From Arsenicicoccus piscis (GTDB lineage Bacteria > Actinomycetota > Actinomycetes > Actinomycetales > Dermatophilaceae), in assembly GCF_022568835.1 (NCBI RefSeq), contig NZ_JAKZHV010000007.1, positions 1 through 64,000 of the forward strand: DNA of 64,000 nucleotides, given 5' to 3'. Below the pieces are notes generated by a model that searched no databases, was not told where the DNA came from, and was given only the letters and a program-made list of their open reading frames with translations. Shown piece by piece: positions 57,001 through 63,327 of the stretch (within the stretch, counting starts at the first letter, position 1; every line of letters begins with the position of its first letter). A program made the position numbers and the translations under genes.

Positions 57001-58101
57001 GGGGTAGCGCGCGGCGACGGCGGCGCGGGTGCGCTCGGCCAGGGCACGTCCGGGGGCGACTCCCCCGAGGTCGAGGACCGCCGGCTCGGGCAGCTGCACC
57101 GAGCCGATGCCGAGGTCGTGGCGCGGGTCCTGCAGGGTGTCGTCTGCCACCCGGCGGGTGTCGGCCAGCAGCTGCTCGGCCCGGTCGGAGCCGACCAGGC
57201 GGTGGGCGAGCGCGGTCATCTGCTCGGTGGAGGCCAGGTGCCCGCTCGTCGTCACCCGGTCCAGGTGGCGGGTGTCGAGCGCCACCAGGCGCCGGGCGGC
57301 GTCGAGGACGTCGGCCGTCGCGGCGCCGCTCGGGTCGGCGTAGCGCACCGCCCCCGTCAGCACCACCGGCACCCCCGCCTCGTCGGCCAGCTCGACGAGC
57401 GCCCGCGCCTGGCTGCGGCTGCCGACCGTGCCGGACGGGCCCTCGTGCCAGGTGGTCTCGAGGACCACCGCTGCGCGCGGGAGCCCGGCCTGCCACGCCT
57501 GCAGCCGGGCCCGGGCCTCACCGTGCCGGCGACGCAGCACCGCCCGACCCACGTCGGAGTCGGGACCGAGCAGCACCCGCAGCGCGGTGTGGCCGGTGTC
57601 GGGGTCGAGCGCGTGCTCGGCGAGCAGGTCCAGGCTCGTCACCGGGGTGCCGCGCTCGCCCGCCAGGTGGGTCGCCGTGACGAGCCGACACAGCCGCGCC
57701 CAGCCGCGCCCGGCCCCGATGCCCGACCCGCGGGCCAGGACGGTCACGCGCGGCAGCCGCTCGTCGACCTGGGCCCCGCCGCGCACCGGCGTGCGAGGTG
57801 CCCCACCCGATCCGCTCTGCCCACCTGGCCCGTCCGCGACGCGCCGGGCCGCGGACGGTCGCCGCTGGTCGGCCAGGAGCACCGGACGGCAGGCGAGGTC
57901 GACGCCGTGGACGGCACCGATCCCCGCGGCCTGGGCGGCCTGGGCGAAACGGACCGCGCCGTAGAGCCCGTCCCGGTCGGTCAGTGCGAGGGCCGGCTGC
58001 CCCCATTGCGCGGCGCGGTCGACCAGGGTCGCGGGGGTCGAGACGCCGTATTGCATGGAGAACCCGGACGCGACGTGCAGGTGGACGAAGTCAGTCGTCA
58101 C
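54079..58101 (-). CDS. dnaE2: DNA polymerase III alpha subunit, DnaE2-like (error-prone)
   Basis: A 1340-residue C-family polymerase starting at a GTG. The PHP domain opens FVHLHVASGFSMQYG, a variant of the usual HLHxHxxYSxLDG. The palm has RGSGAGSLINYLLGI and the catalytic LPDIDIDVESDRR; a later CFQIESPGQRELIGKFGPQR is also conserved. An OB domain near the C-terminus has RRVVFLTLDDATGPVDATFF. About 80 Ala/Gly/Arg residues (about 1000-1080) are an unusual insertion. Its place with DUF6504, HEPN and dinB under a LexA-like box supports a translesion role. The start overlaps the HEPN stop by 11 bp. Confidence 0.88.
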   Translation of the reverse strand: MTTDFVHLHVASGFSMQYGVSTPATLVDRAAQWGQPALALTDRDGLYGAVRFAQAAQAAGIGAVHGVDLACRPVLLADQRRPSAARRVADGPGGQSGSGGAPRTPVRGGAQVDERLPRVTVLARGSGIGAGRGWARLCRLVTATHLAGERGTPVTSLDLLAEHALDPDTGHTALRVLLGPDSDVGRAVLRRRHGEARARLQAWQAGLPRAAVVLETTWHEGPSGTVGSRSQARALVELADEAGVPVVLTGAVRYADPSGAATADVLDAARRLVALDTRHLDRVTTSGHLASTEQMTALAHRLVGSDRAEQLLADTRRVADDTLQDPRHDLGIGSVQLPEPAVLDLGGVAPGRALAERTRAAVAARYPDRSGDRLRAVHERLDDELAVVADLGYASYFLTVSTVTDLIREMGGRVAARGSGAGSLINYLLGISGVDPIRYDLLMERFCSPLRAALPDIDIDVESDRRTAIYERVLDRFGGERVTCVSMMDTYQVRHAIRDVGAALGLPPTEIDAIAKAFPHIRARDARNAIDELPELRASGLAAPRLATLFELVERLDGLPRHIALHPCGMVLSNSSLLDRTPVEASWLGFPMSHFDKDDVETMGLLKLDVLGIRMQSAMAHAVAEVERVDQVHIDLDDQAQVPLDDEATFRLIRSTHTLGCFQIESPGQRELIGKFGPQRFEDLIIDISLFRPGPVKSDMITPFLRARGGWDQARYLHPSLVPALAETEGVVVFHEQVLQIVSVTAGVSLAQADEVRRALGTPAGQEEVEAWWRPAAAARGYTPEEVDTIWAVLKAFASFGFCKAHAAAFALPTYQSAWLKTHHPAAFLAGVLTHDPGMYPKRLILDDARNLGIAILSLDVNASGDTYLVEPVAPFDEPPPGILGEPPRSRPVHPDLPDARAYGIRLSLSDVKGISDAEVQRIIAGRPYFSLADLWHRAQPSRPIVERLVVAGALDSVYGIGGHLGSAGLGRRGRITRRDLLLHVAELDRYSRALSSGAARTRAGSGRGGRGGGARAGSIQDGGARAGSARAGAGGSAGGSAAAEGSPRARDVRAAAAAQSQAAQVQAAAADRPAQLTLDLGDAPELTTASGLPELSDTERVRAELDVLGLDASSHVVQSYAPLLDALGVTRSADLLTRRSRSEILVAGVKVATQTPPVRSGRRVVFLTLDDATGPVDATFFEDVQGPYAATVFHSWMLLVRGEVRRTGARGISLRATGAWELGVLWEQWMIGGLEAVLGFLREHDAREQALRAQAAGELSAGSDEAAVGVGASARRVLVHASGFKQSPYADTRPAGSDPRDARRLAERLGRLPVDGERTDHRATAPRKLWHASPGSSGH

Positions 58102-58558
58102 CTCGCACCTCTCCCCGCGGCTCCTGACGGGGCTCGACGTGAGTCACCCGCAGCGGCGGCAGCGCCGGGTGGGGCGGCGCCGCGAGCACCCCCTCGACGA
58201 GGGTGAGGAACTGCTCGGACTGACGCAGCAGGTCGTCGGCCTCGCGGGCCGGAGAGGTCCCGCCCTGCTCGATCTGCGCCCGCCGCCTGGCCGAGGAGGT
58301 GTAGAACGCCGCCCACTCCCCGAGCTCGGGCGCCACCTGCGGCAGCACCTCCCACACGCTGCGGGGCCGGGCCCGGCGCTCGGGCCGGCTGCGCGCCGCG
58401 AGCAGCGCCGCCCCCGCCCGCAGCGCCGCCAGGTGGGCGGCGACGTAGCGCTCGGCGCTCGTCGGTGCGTAGCAGGACTGGACCAGGCTCACGTAGGCCC
58501 GGTCGAGCAGGTCGGTGGTCGCTACCCCGAGGGGTGCGGCCAGGGTCGGTGCGGTCAT
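58091..58558 (-). CDS. SAV_6107-family HEPN-domain protein
   Basis: A 155-residue all-alpha protein starting MTAPTLAAPLGVATTDLLDR with AGGAGG upstream. It has the family features AYVSLVQSCYAPTSAERYVA and LRAGAALLAARSRP. HEPN proteins of this group accompany dnaE2/dinB in Actinobacteria. Their role is not established; the canonical HEPN RNase motif R-x4-6-H is not evident. Confidence 0.88.
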   Translation of the reverse strand: MTAPTLAAPLGVATTDLLDRAYVSLVQSCYAPTSAERYVAAHLAALRAGAALLAARSRPERRARPRSVWEVLPQVAPELGEWAAFYTSSARRRAQIEQGGTSPAREADDLLRQSEQFLTLVEGVLAAPPHPALPPLRVTHVEPRQEPRGEVRGDD

Positions 58559-58641
58559 GACGTCCTCCTGGCTGGTCGTGCTGGCTGGTCGTGTCGGTGG
58601 GTGCTGAGCGCTGGTGCTGGCTGGTCGTGCGGCGGCGGCGC

Positions 58642-58962
58642 TCAGTCGTCGAGACCGACGAGGTGCCACCGGTCCCCGGAGCGGCTGAGGTCGTAGACCC
58701 CGGTGCCGGCAAGCCGTCCCGGACTGGCGACGACCCGGTAGACCCGCCCCTCCAACGCGTCCGGGGCGAGCAGCCGAGCGGGCTCGACCTCACCGGCGTC
58801 AGGGGCGAGCACGTCACGCCACCAGGCGCGTCGCTCGCGCCAGCTGTCGAGGACCTCACGCACGAGGTAGAGCCGGCCGCGCCAGATGAACTGATCGGGC
58901 ACCTCCTCGGCCTGAACCCGCACCTCGCGGACCTCGATCACGTCTGCACATCGCCGCCCCAT
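58642..58962 (-). CDS. DUF6504 family protein
   Basis: A 106-residue protein starting MGRRCADVIEVREVRVQAEE. The family motif FIWRGRLYLVREVLDSWRER follows, and it ends DRWHLVGLDD. DUF6504 is found with Y-family polymerases in Actinobacteria and probably assists damage tolerance. GGGAGC upstream of the ATG serves as ribosome site. It is the first gene of the operon, 46 bp downstream of the LexA-like box. Confidence 0.9.
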   Translation of the reverse strand: MGRRCADVIEVREVRVQAEEVPDQFIWRGRLYLVREVLDSWRERRAWWRDVLAPDAGEVEPARLLAPDALEGRVYRVVASPGRLAGTGVYDLSRSGDRWHLVGLDD

Positions 58963-59008
58963 GACTGCTCCCTCATCGCAGATCTGTCCCACTATTCGAA
59001 CTCTTGAT

Positions 59009-59024
59009 CCGAACAGGTTTTCGA
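59009..59024 (-). promoter_or_regulatory. LexA-like SOS box
   Basis: On the minus strand TCGAAAACCTGTTCGG matches the actinobacterial/Gram-positive LexA consensus TCGAAC-N4-GTTCGA at 10 of 12 defined positions. It lies just upstream of the DUF6504-HEPN-dnaE2-dinB operon, so damage induction is expected. Confidence 0.65.
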
Positions 59025-59229
59025 TGAACGAGAGCCTAGCGCGCCCCTCTGACAGACCGCCAGTCCCTGGTCGCCTCGTTCCCCTGACCGGATGAGCCAC
59101 ACCCTAGGAGCGACCACCGACAGACCCCCTCGACGCACGCCCCGCCAGCCGCTCTACCAGCCGTTCCAGCGACCACAGAGGTCACGGAAGCACTACGACC
59201 CGATCGACGTTGACCTGCGCGAGGATGCC

Positions 59230-59268
59230 GGTAGGCCATCCTGGGTTGGATGGGCCACGGGGCCTACC
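59230..59268. repeat. Inverted repeat upstream of the DUF4126 gene
   Basis: GGTAGGCC at 59230-59237 and GGCCTACC at 59261-59268 are perfect arms, with a nested ATCC/GGAT pair between them. Together with the LexA-like box this is all I can see in the 324-bp divergent gap between 58963 and 59286. Confidence 0.55.
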
Positions 59269-59286
59269 GAGCACGAAGGAGCAAGC

Positions 59287-59898
59287 ATGGGAACCGAACT
59301 GCTGCCGTGGGTCTTCACGTCCGGCTGGGCCAGTGGCATCAACGCCTACGCCGTCGTGCTGATCATGGGGCTGGCGGGTCGCTTCTTCGGCGTCGACGCC
59401 ATCCCGTCCGTCCTCACCCGCTGGGACGTGATCATCCTCGCGGCCGTGCTCTTCGCGCTGGAGATGTTCGCCGACAAGATCCCCTATGTCGACTCGCTCT
59501 GGGACACCGTGCACACGGCGATCCGCCCGCTCGTGGCCGCCACCATCGGTTACCTGCTGGCGGGCCACGAGGGGTCGAGCCTGGACGCCGCGTTCGCGGC
59601 GGCGACCGGCGGCTTCGCGGCGCTCGCGAGTCACGGCGTCAAGGCGGCGCTGCGGGCCGGGATCAACACCTCCCCCGAGCCGGTGTCCAACGTGGCGGTC
59701 TCGACGGCCGAGGACGTCGCCGTCACCGGCGTCATGGCGTTGGCCATGAACCACCCGTGGTGGGCGGCCGGCGTCGCAGGCGTACTCCTGCTGGCCGGGA
59801 TCGTCGCCGTGATCTGGCTGTTCTCCCGGCTCAAGCGGCTCAAGGACCGCTACGACGAGTGGGGCACGAACGCGCTCCGGCGCGAAGACCGGATCTGA
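59287..59898 (+). CDS. DUF4126 membrane protein
   Basis: A 203-residue membrane protein starting MGTELLPWVFTSGWASGINA. It has the DUF4126 core with FADKIPYVDSLWDTVHTAIRP, a second copy of small hydrophobic segments and a final helix before a basic end (LKRLKDRYDEWG). AAGGAG at 59275 supports the ATG at 59287. An in-frame GTG-less extension to an ATG at 59092 lacks a ribosome site and family similarity. The function is unknown. Confidence 0.88.
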   Translation: MGTELLPWVFTSGWASGINAYAVVLIMGLAGRFFGVDAIPSVLTRWDVIILAAVLFALEMFADKIPYVDSLWDTVHTAIRPLVAATIGYLLAGHEGSSLDAAFAAATGGFAALASHGVKAALRAGINTSPEPVSNVAVSTAEDVAVTGVMALAMNHPWWAAGVAGVLLLAGIVAVIWLFSRLKRLKDRYDEWGTNALRREDRI

Positions 59899-59937
59899 GC
59901 CGGATCTCAGCCAGGCCCAACCCCCTGCCCGCCGGCG

Positions 59938-60822
59938 CTACACCCGCAGCCCGAGCGCGCTGAACACCTCGACCGTCGCGGTGGACCGGTTCATCGTGTA
60001 GAAGTGCAGGCCCGGCGCACCCTCGTCCATCAGCCGCTGGGCATGCTCGGTGGCGATCCGCACGCCCTCCTCGCGCACCGCGACCGGGTCGTCCTCGACG
60101 GCCCGCAGCCGCGACACGACGGCGTCGGGCAACGCACCGCCGGACAGGTCAGCCATCCGGGTCAGCTGGCGCACGTTGGTCACCGGCATCAGGCCGGGGA
60201 CGATCGGCAGGTCGCAGCCGCGGGCGGCGACGAGGTCGCGCAGGCGCAGGTAGTTGTCGACGTCGAAGACCATCTGGGTGACCGCGAACGCCGCACCCGC
60301 CTCGGCCTTGGCGACCAGCACGTCGGCGTCGTGGTCGAGGGAGGCGGACTCGGGGTGCTTGTCGGGGAAGGCTGCGACCCCGACGGTGAAGTCGCCCTGC
60401 TCGTGCACGAGCCGCACCAGCTGGTCGGCGTGGTCGAGGCCGTCGGGGTGGGCCGTCCACGGGGTGCCGAGGCCGCCGGCGGGGTCGCCGCGCAGCGCCA
60501 TGACGTTGCGGATGCCGGCGGCGGCGTACTGCGCGATCACGTCCACGAGCTCGGCGCGCGAGGACCCGACGCAGGTCAGGTGGGCCATCGGGGTCAGCGT
60601 GGTCTCGCGGGCGATCCGCTCGGTGATGCGGACGGTGCGGTCGCGCGTCGAGCCACCCGCGCCGTAGGTCACGGACACGAAGCTCGGCGACAACCGCTCG
60701 AGTCGCTGCACGGCCTCGAAGAGCGCCGCCTCCCCCGCGTCGTCGCGCGGCGGGAAGAACTCGAAGCTGAACGACGTCTCGCGGGCCGCCAGCGCGCTCG
60801 GGATGGTGGGGTCTACGGACAT
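59938..60822 (-). CDS. metF: Methylenetetrahydrofolate reductase
   Basis: A 294-residue TIM-barrel flavoenzyme that reduces 5,10-methylene-THF to 5-methyl-THF for methionine synthesis. Recognisable segments are SFSFEFFPPRDD, FVSVTYGAGGSTRDRT, AHLTCVGSSRAEL, NVMALRGDPAGG and TQMVFDVDNYLRL, ending with the conserved LHFYTMNRS. The start MSVDPT follows a TANNNT box 8 bp upstream. It is divergent from idsA, as in mycobacteria. Confidence 0.95.
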   Translation of the reverse strand: MSVDPTIPSALAARETSFSFEFFPPRDDAGEAALFEAVQRLERLSPSFVSVTYGAGGSTRDRTVRITERIARETTLTPMAHLTCVGSSRAELVDVIAQYAAAGIRNVMALRGDPAGGLGTPWTAHPDGLDHADQLVRLVHEQGDFTVGVAAFPDKHPESASLDHDADVLVAKAEAGAAFAVTQMVFDVDNYLRLRDLVAARGCDLPIVPGLMPVTNVRQLTRMADLSGGALPDAVVSRLRAVEDDPVAVREEGVRIATEHAQRLMDEGAPGLHFYTMNRSTATVEVFSALGLRV

Positions 60823-60830
60823 GGTCCGTG

Positions 60831-60836
60831 ATGCTA
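60831..60836 (-). promoter_or_regulatory. -10 box close to the metF start
   Basis: TAGCAT on the minus strand ends 8 bp before the ATG at 60822, giving a leaderless or almost leaderless transcript. Confidence 0.45.
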
Positions 60837-60947
60837 GAGCAGCCGCGGCCTCGACCCCGGCGCTCCCCACCATCTGGGCACCCCACCTGCACCGTCTTGG
60901 CCGGCGGGCACTGCGCGGGCGATGCCAGAAATGCCTCGCGGCGGCGC

Positions 60948-60953
60948 TACCGT
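60948..60953 (+). promoter_or_regulatory. -10 box of a probable leaderless promoter (idsA)
   Basis: TACCGT ends 7 bp before the ATG at 60961. AGGGG between them is too close to the ATG to serve as a normal ribosome site. Confidence 0.5.
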
Positions 60954-60960
60954 AGGGGCC

Positions 60961-62076
60961 ATGAGCGACGGGGCGCTGCAGCGGGAGGTCCGGGAAGTCA
61001 CCGACCTGGCGACGCTGCGCGCCGAGGTGCAGGCGGCCATCGACGCCGAGATCGCCCTGCGCGCCCGCCAGCTCGAGCCCGTCGGCCCCGAGACGACCCT
61101 GCTCGTCGACGCCATCGCCGACCTGCTGCGCGGCGGCAAGCGGCTGCGCGCGGCGTTCTGCTACTGGGGCTACCGGGCGGCCGACGGACGCGCCGCCGAG
61201 GAGTCGATCGTCAAGGTCGCCACCGCGATGGAGCTCTTCCAGGCCGCGGCCCTGATCCACGACGACGTGATGGACGACAGCGACACCCGGCGCGGCATGC
61301 CGGCGGCGCACCGTCGCCTTGCCACCGTGCACGCCGACCGCGACTGGGACGGCGAGCCGGACCGGTTCGGTCTCGCCGGCGCCATCCTCGCGGGCAACCT
61401 GTGCCTGACCTGGACCGATGCGCTGTTCGCGACCAGCGGCCTGCCGACCGACGAGCTCGCGCGTGCCCGGCCGATCTTCGACGAGATGCGCAACCAGCTC
61501 ATGGGCGGGCAGTTCCTCGACGTGCTCGAGTCGGTGCGCGGCTGGGAGGACCTCGGTCTCGTAGAGCGACTGGCCACCTCCCGGCAGGTCATCGCCTACA
61601 AGAGCGCGAAGTACTCCGTCGAGCACCCGCTGCTCATCGGCGCCGCGGCTGCCGGCCTGGGCGCCACCGACCTCACCGAGCTGTCCCGGTTCGGCCTGGC
61701 GGTCGGTGAGGCGTTCCAGCTGCGCGACGACCTGCTCGGGGTCTACGGCGACCCGGAGGTGACGGGCAAGCCCGCCGGCGACGACCTGCGTGAGGGCAAG
61801 CGCACCGTGCTGATGGCCTACACGCTCGACGGGCTCGGCGAGCAGGAGGCCGACCGCTTCCTCGATCGCCTCGGCCGCCCCGACCTCGGGCCCGACGACG
61901 TCGCCTGGATGCGCGAGCAGATCACCGGCTCCGGGGCCGTCACGGCCGTCGAGGCCGACATCGCCGGCCTCGTCGACGACGCCCTCGCCGCGCTGGGGCG
62001 CACCCAGGGCCTGGTGCCCCACGGCCGCCAGGCGCTCCAGGAGCTCGCCCACCTGGCCACCCGCCGCAGCAGCTGA
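60961..62076 (+). CDS. idsA: Polyprenyl diphosphate synthase (trans-prenyltransferase)
   Basis: A 371-residue isoprenyl diphosphate synthase. The substrate-binding aspartates are in LIHDDVMDDSDTRRGMPAAH (first Asp-rich motif) and QLRDDLLGVYGD (second). GGKRLRAAFCYWGY near residue 60 is the pyrophosphate-binding region. It condenses IPP with allylic diphosphates, probably to GGPP or a similar short chain. In the mycobacterial counterpart region idsA2 also lies next to the metF-like and Rv2175c genes. Confidence 0.92.
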   Translation: MSDGALQREVREVTDLATLRAEVQAAIDAEIALRARQLEPVGPETTLLVDAIADLLRGGKRLRAAFCYWGYRAADGRAAEESIVKVATAMELFQAAALIHDDVMDDSDTRRGMPAAHRRLATVHADRDWDGEPDRFGLAGAILAGNLCLTWTDALFATSGLPTDELARARPIFDEMRNQLMGGQFLDVLESVRGWEDLGLVERLATSRQVIAYKSAKYSVEHPLLIGAAAAGLGATDLTELSRFGLAVGEAFQLRDDLLGVYGDPEVTGKPAGDDLREGKRTVLMAYTLDGLGEQEADRFLDRLGRPDLGPDDVAWMREQITGSGAVTAVEADIAGLVDDALAALGRTQGLVPHGRQALQELAHLATRRSS

Positions 62077-62126
62077 CGCGGCGGCCGCCGCAGCTCCGGG
62101 GCTCTCGAGGCGCCGACGTTCTGGAC

Positions 62127-62243
62127 ATGCTGAGTGAGCTGCTCCGCGATGGGTGACCTGCTCAGCACTGGGTGAACTGCTCAGCGCTGGCCATCCTCAC
62201 CCAGCGCAGAACAGTTCAGCCATCGACGAACACGTCACCCAGT
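62127..62243. repeat. Short tandem and inverted repeats downstream of idsA (locus 3)
   Basis: Units of the form GGGTGANCTGCTCAGCRCTGG occur in tandem (62150-62191) and again inverted (62198-62220, 62233-62243, for example CACCCAGCGCAGAACAGTTC and GTCACCCAGTGG). They can form alternative stems. The words differ from loci 1 and 2. This lies at the 3' ends of convergent idsA and the Rv2175c-family gene. Confidence 0.65.
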
Positions 62244-62404
62244 GGAGCGGCGGCCAGATCGCCCAGGAGCACCCGTCCGCGCAACTTGATGGGCCACGAT
62301 CATCCGGCAGCGGCAGCGTTGATCGGCCCGCAAGCACACGACGGCGGTAGCCGACCCGGCTCGGCCGAGCGGTGACGCATCCGGTGGCCCCGACCTGTCC
62401 GATG

Positions 62405-62483
62405 CGTACCCTTCGGACTGATTCATGGGCCGAAACGGCAGATTCGAGCCTTCAAACGGCCGTCAACCAGTCCGAACGGTACG
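62405..62483. repeat. Inverted repeat with 19-bp arms downstream of idsA
   Basis: CGTACCCTTCGGACTGATT (62405-62423) and AACCAGTCCGAACGGTACG (62465-62483) are complementary at 17 of 19 positions, with further pairing inside (GGGCCG / CGGCCG). It may be a transcript terminator or structured RNA. The rest of the 483-bp gap holds the locus 3 repeats and no credible gene. Confidence 0.65.
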
Positions 62484-62559
62484 AACCGCGACACCTCGGC
62501 GACGTGGGCGGCGGCGGTGGAAGCGACGGCGGTGGCGGGCGAGGCGGCGGCCGACCGAC

Positions 62560-63072
62560 CTAGTAGGCCAGCTCCTGGGCGCGGCGGCGGACCTCCGTCT
62601 TGTGCCCGGCCAGCAGGTCGCTGATCGCGGAGCCGGTGCGCCACGACGAGTCGGGACGGTAGAGCCACTCGATGGCTTCCTCGCCGCTCATCCGGGAGTC
62701 AGCCAGCACGGTCAGGGTGCCGGGCAGGTGGTGCAGCGGTCCCTCGTCCGTGACGAAGTCGGCCGGGATGCTGACGATCAGGCGGCCTTCGCTGCTGCGC
62801 CGGCGCACGGCCACCAGCTCGCCGTCCTTGATCCACGCCCGCACCAGGGTGACGGGGCGGCCGGTGAGCTCGACGATGTCGGGCACGGTCAGCCACGCGG
62901 GCACGAGCTCCTCCAGGCGGGCGAGCAGCGCGGCGTCGACCGGCTCGCTGCTCGGTCCGGTAGACCCGTCGGTGCCGACCGCGGCCTCGCTCGGGCCGCT
63001 GGTGCTCTGGGGCTTGGTCTTGCGGTGGGGCTGGGTGGACGGGGTGCCGTCACGCCGCGCGTTGGTGCTCAC
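62560..63072 (-). CDS. Rv2175c-family DNA-binding protein
   Basis: A 170-residue protein with a GTG start. A disordered Ser/Thr/Pro-rich N-terminus (1-50) precedes a winged HTH: AWLTVPDIVELTGRPVTLVR and WIKDGELVAVRRRSSEG. A helical C-terminal part follows (MSGEEAIEWLYRPDSSWRTG). The mycobacterial member is a DNA-binding substrate of the Ser/Thr kinase PknL. No kinase gene is visible inside the window. Confidence 0.9.
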   Translation of the reverse strand: MSTNARRDGTPSTQPHRKTKPQSTSGPSEAAVGTDGSTGPSSEPVDAALLARLEELVPAWLTVPDIVELTGRPVTLVRAWIKDGELVAVRRRSSEGRLIVSIPADFVTDEGPLHHLPGTLTVLADSRMSGEEAIEWLYRPDSSWRTGSAISDLLAGHKTEVRRRAQELAY

Positions 63073-63078
63073 CAGGCC

Positions 63079-63084
63079 AGGGTA
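63079..63084 (-). promoter_or_regulatory. -10 box of a probable leaderless promoter (Rv2175c-family gene)
   Basis: TACCCT on the minus strand ends 6 bp before the GTG at 63072. No ribosome-binding sequence is visible. Confidence 0.5.
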
Positions 63085-63327
63085 GCCACTTCGCGGACGA
63101 CGGGCCGACCCTCACCATCCGTAGCGGTCCCGACACAGGTCACGGTGCGGAAACAGTCCCATGTGCTCGACGGCCTATCCACCCGTTCGGCCCTGTCGGA
63201 TGCCATCGTGAGGCACGCGGGTCTGACCACATCAGCCCCACCAGCCTCACCCGTCGAGTCCCCAGCGAGGCCCCTCAGCCTCGGCCCCGATCGTCCCGGG
63301 CCACCCGCCCGGACCAGGAAGGACCCC

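Noticed and set aside
59092..59286. 65-residue N-terminal extension of the DUF4126 protein
   Set aside because: There is no ribosome site at 59092, the extension is not family-like, and AAGGAG supports the ATG at 59287.
63073..63327. Small protein or regulatory RNA between the Rv2175c-family and LysM genes
   Set aside because: The 255-bp region shows only the -10 box for the minus-strand gene and an optional upstream GTG for LysM; nothing else is supportable.
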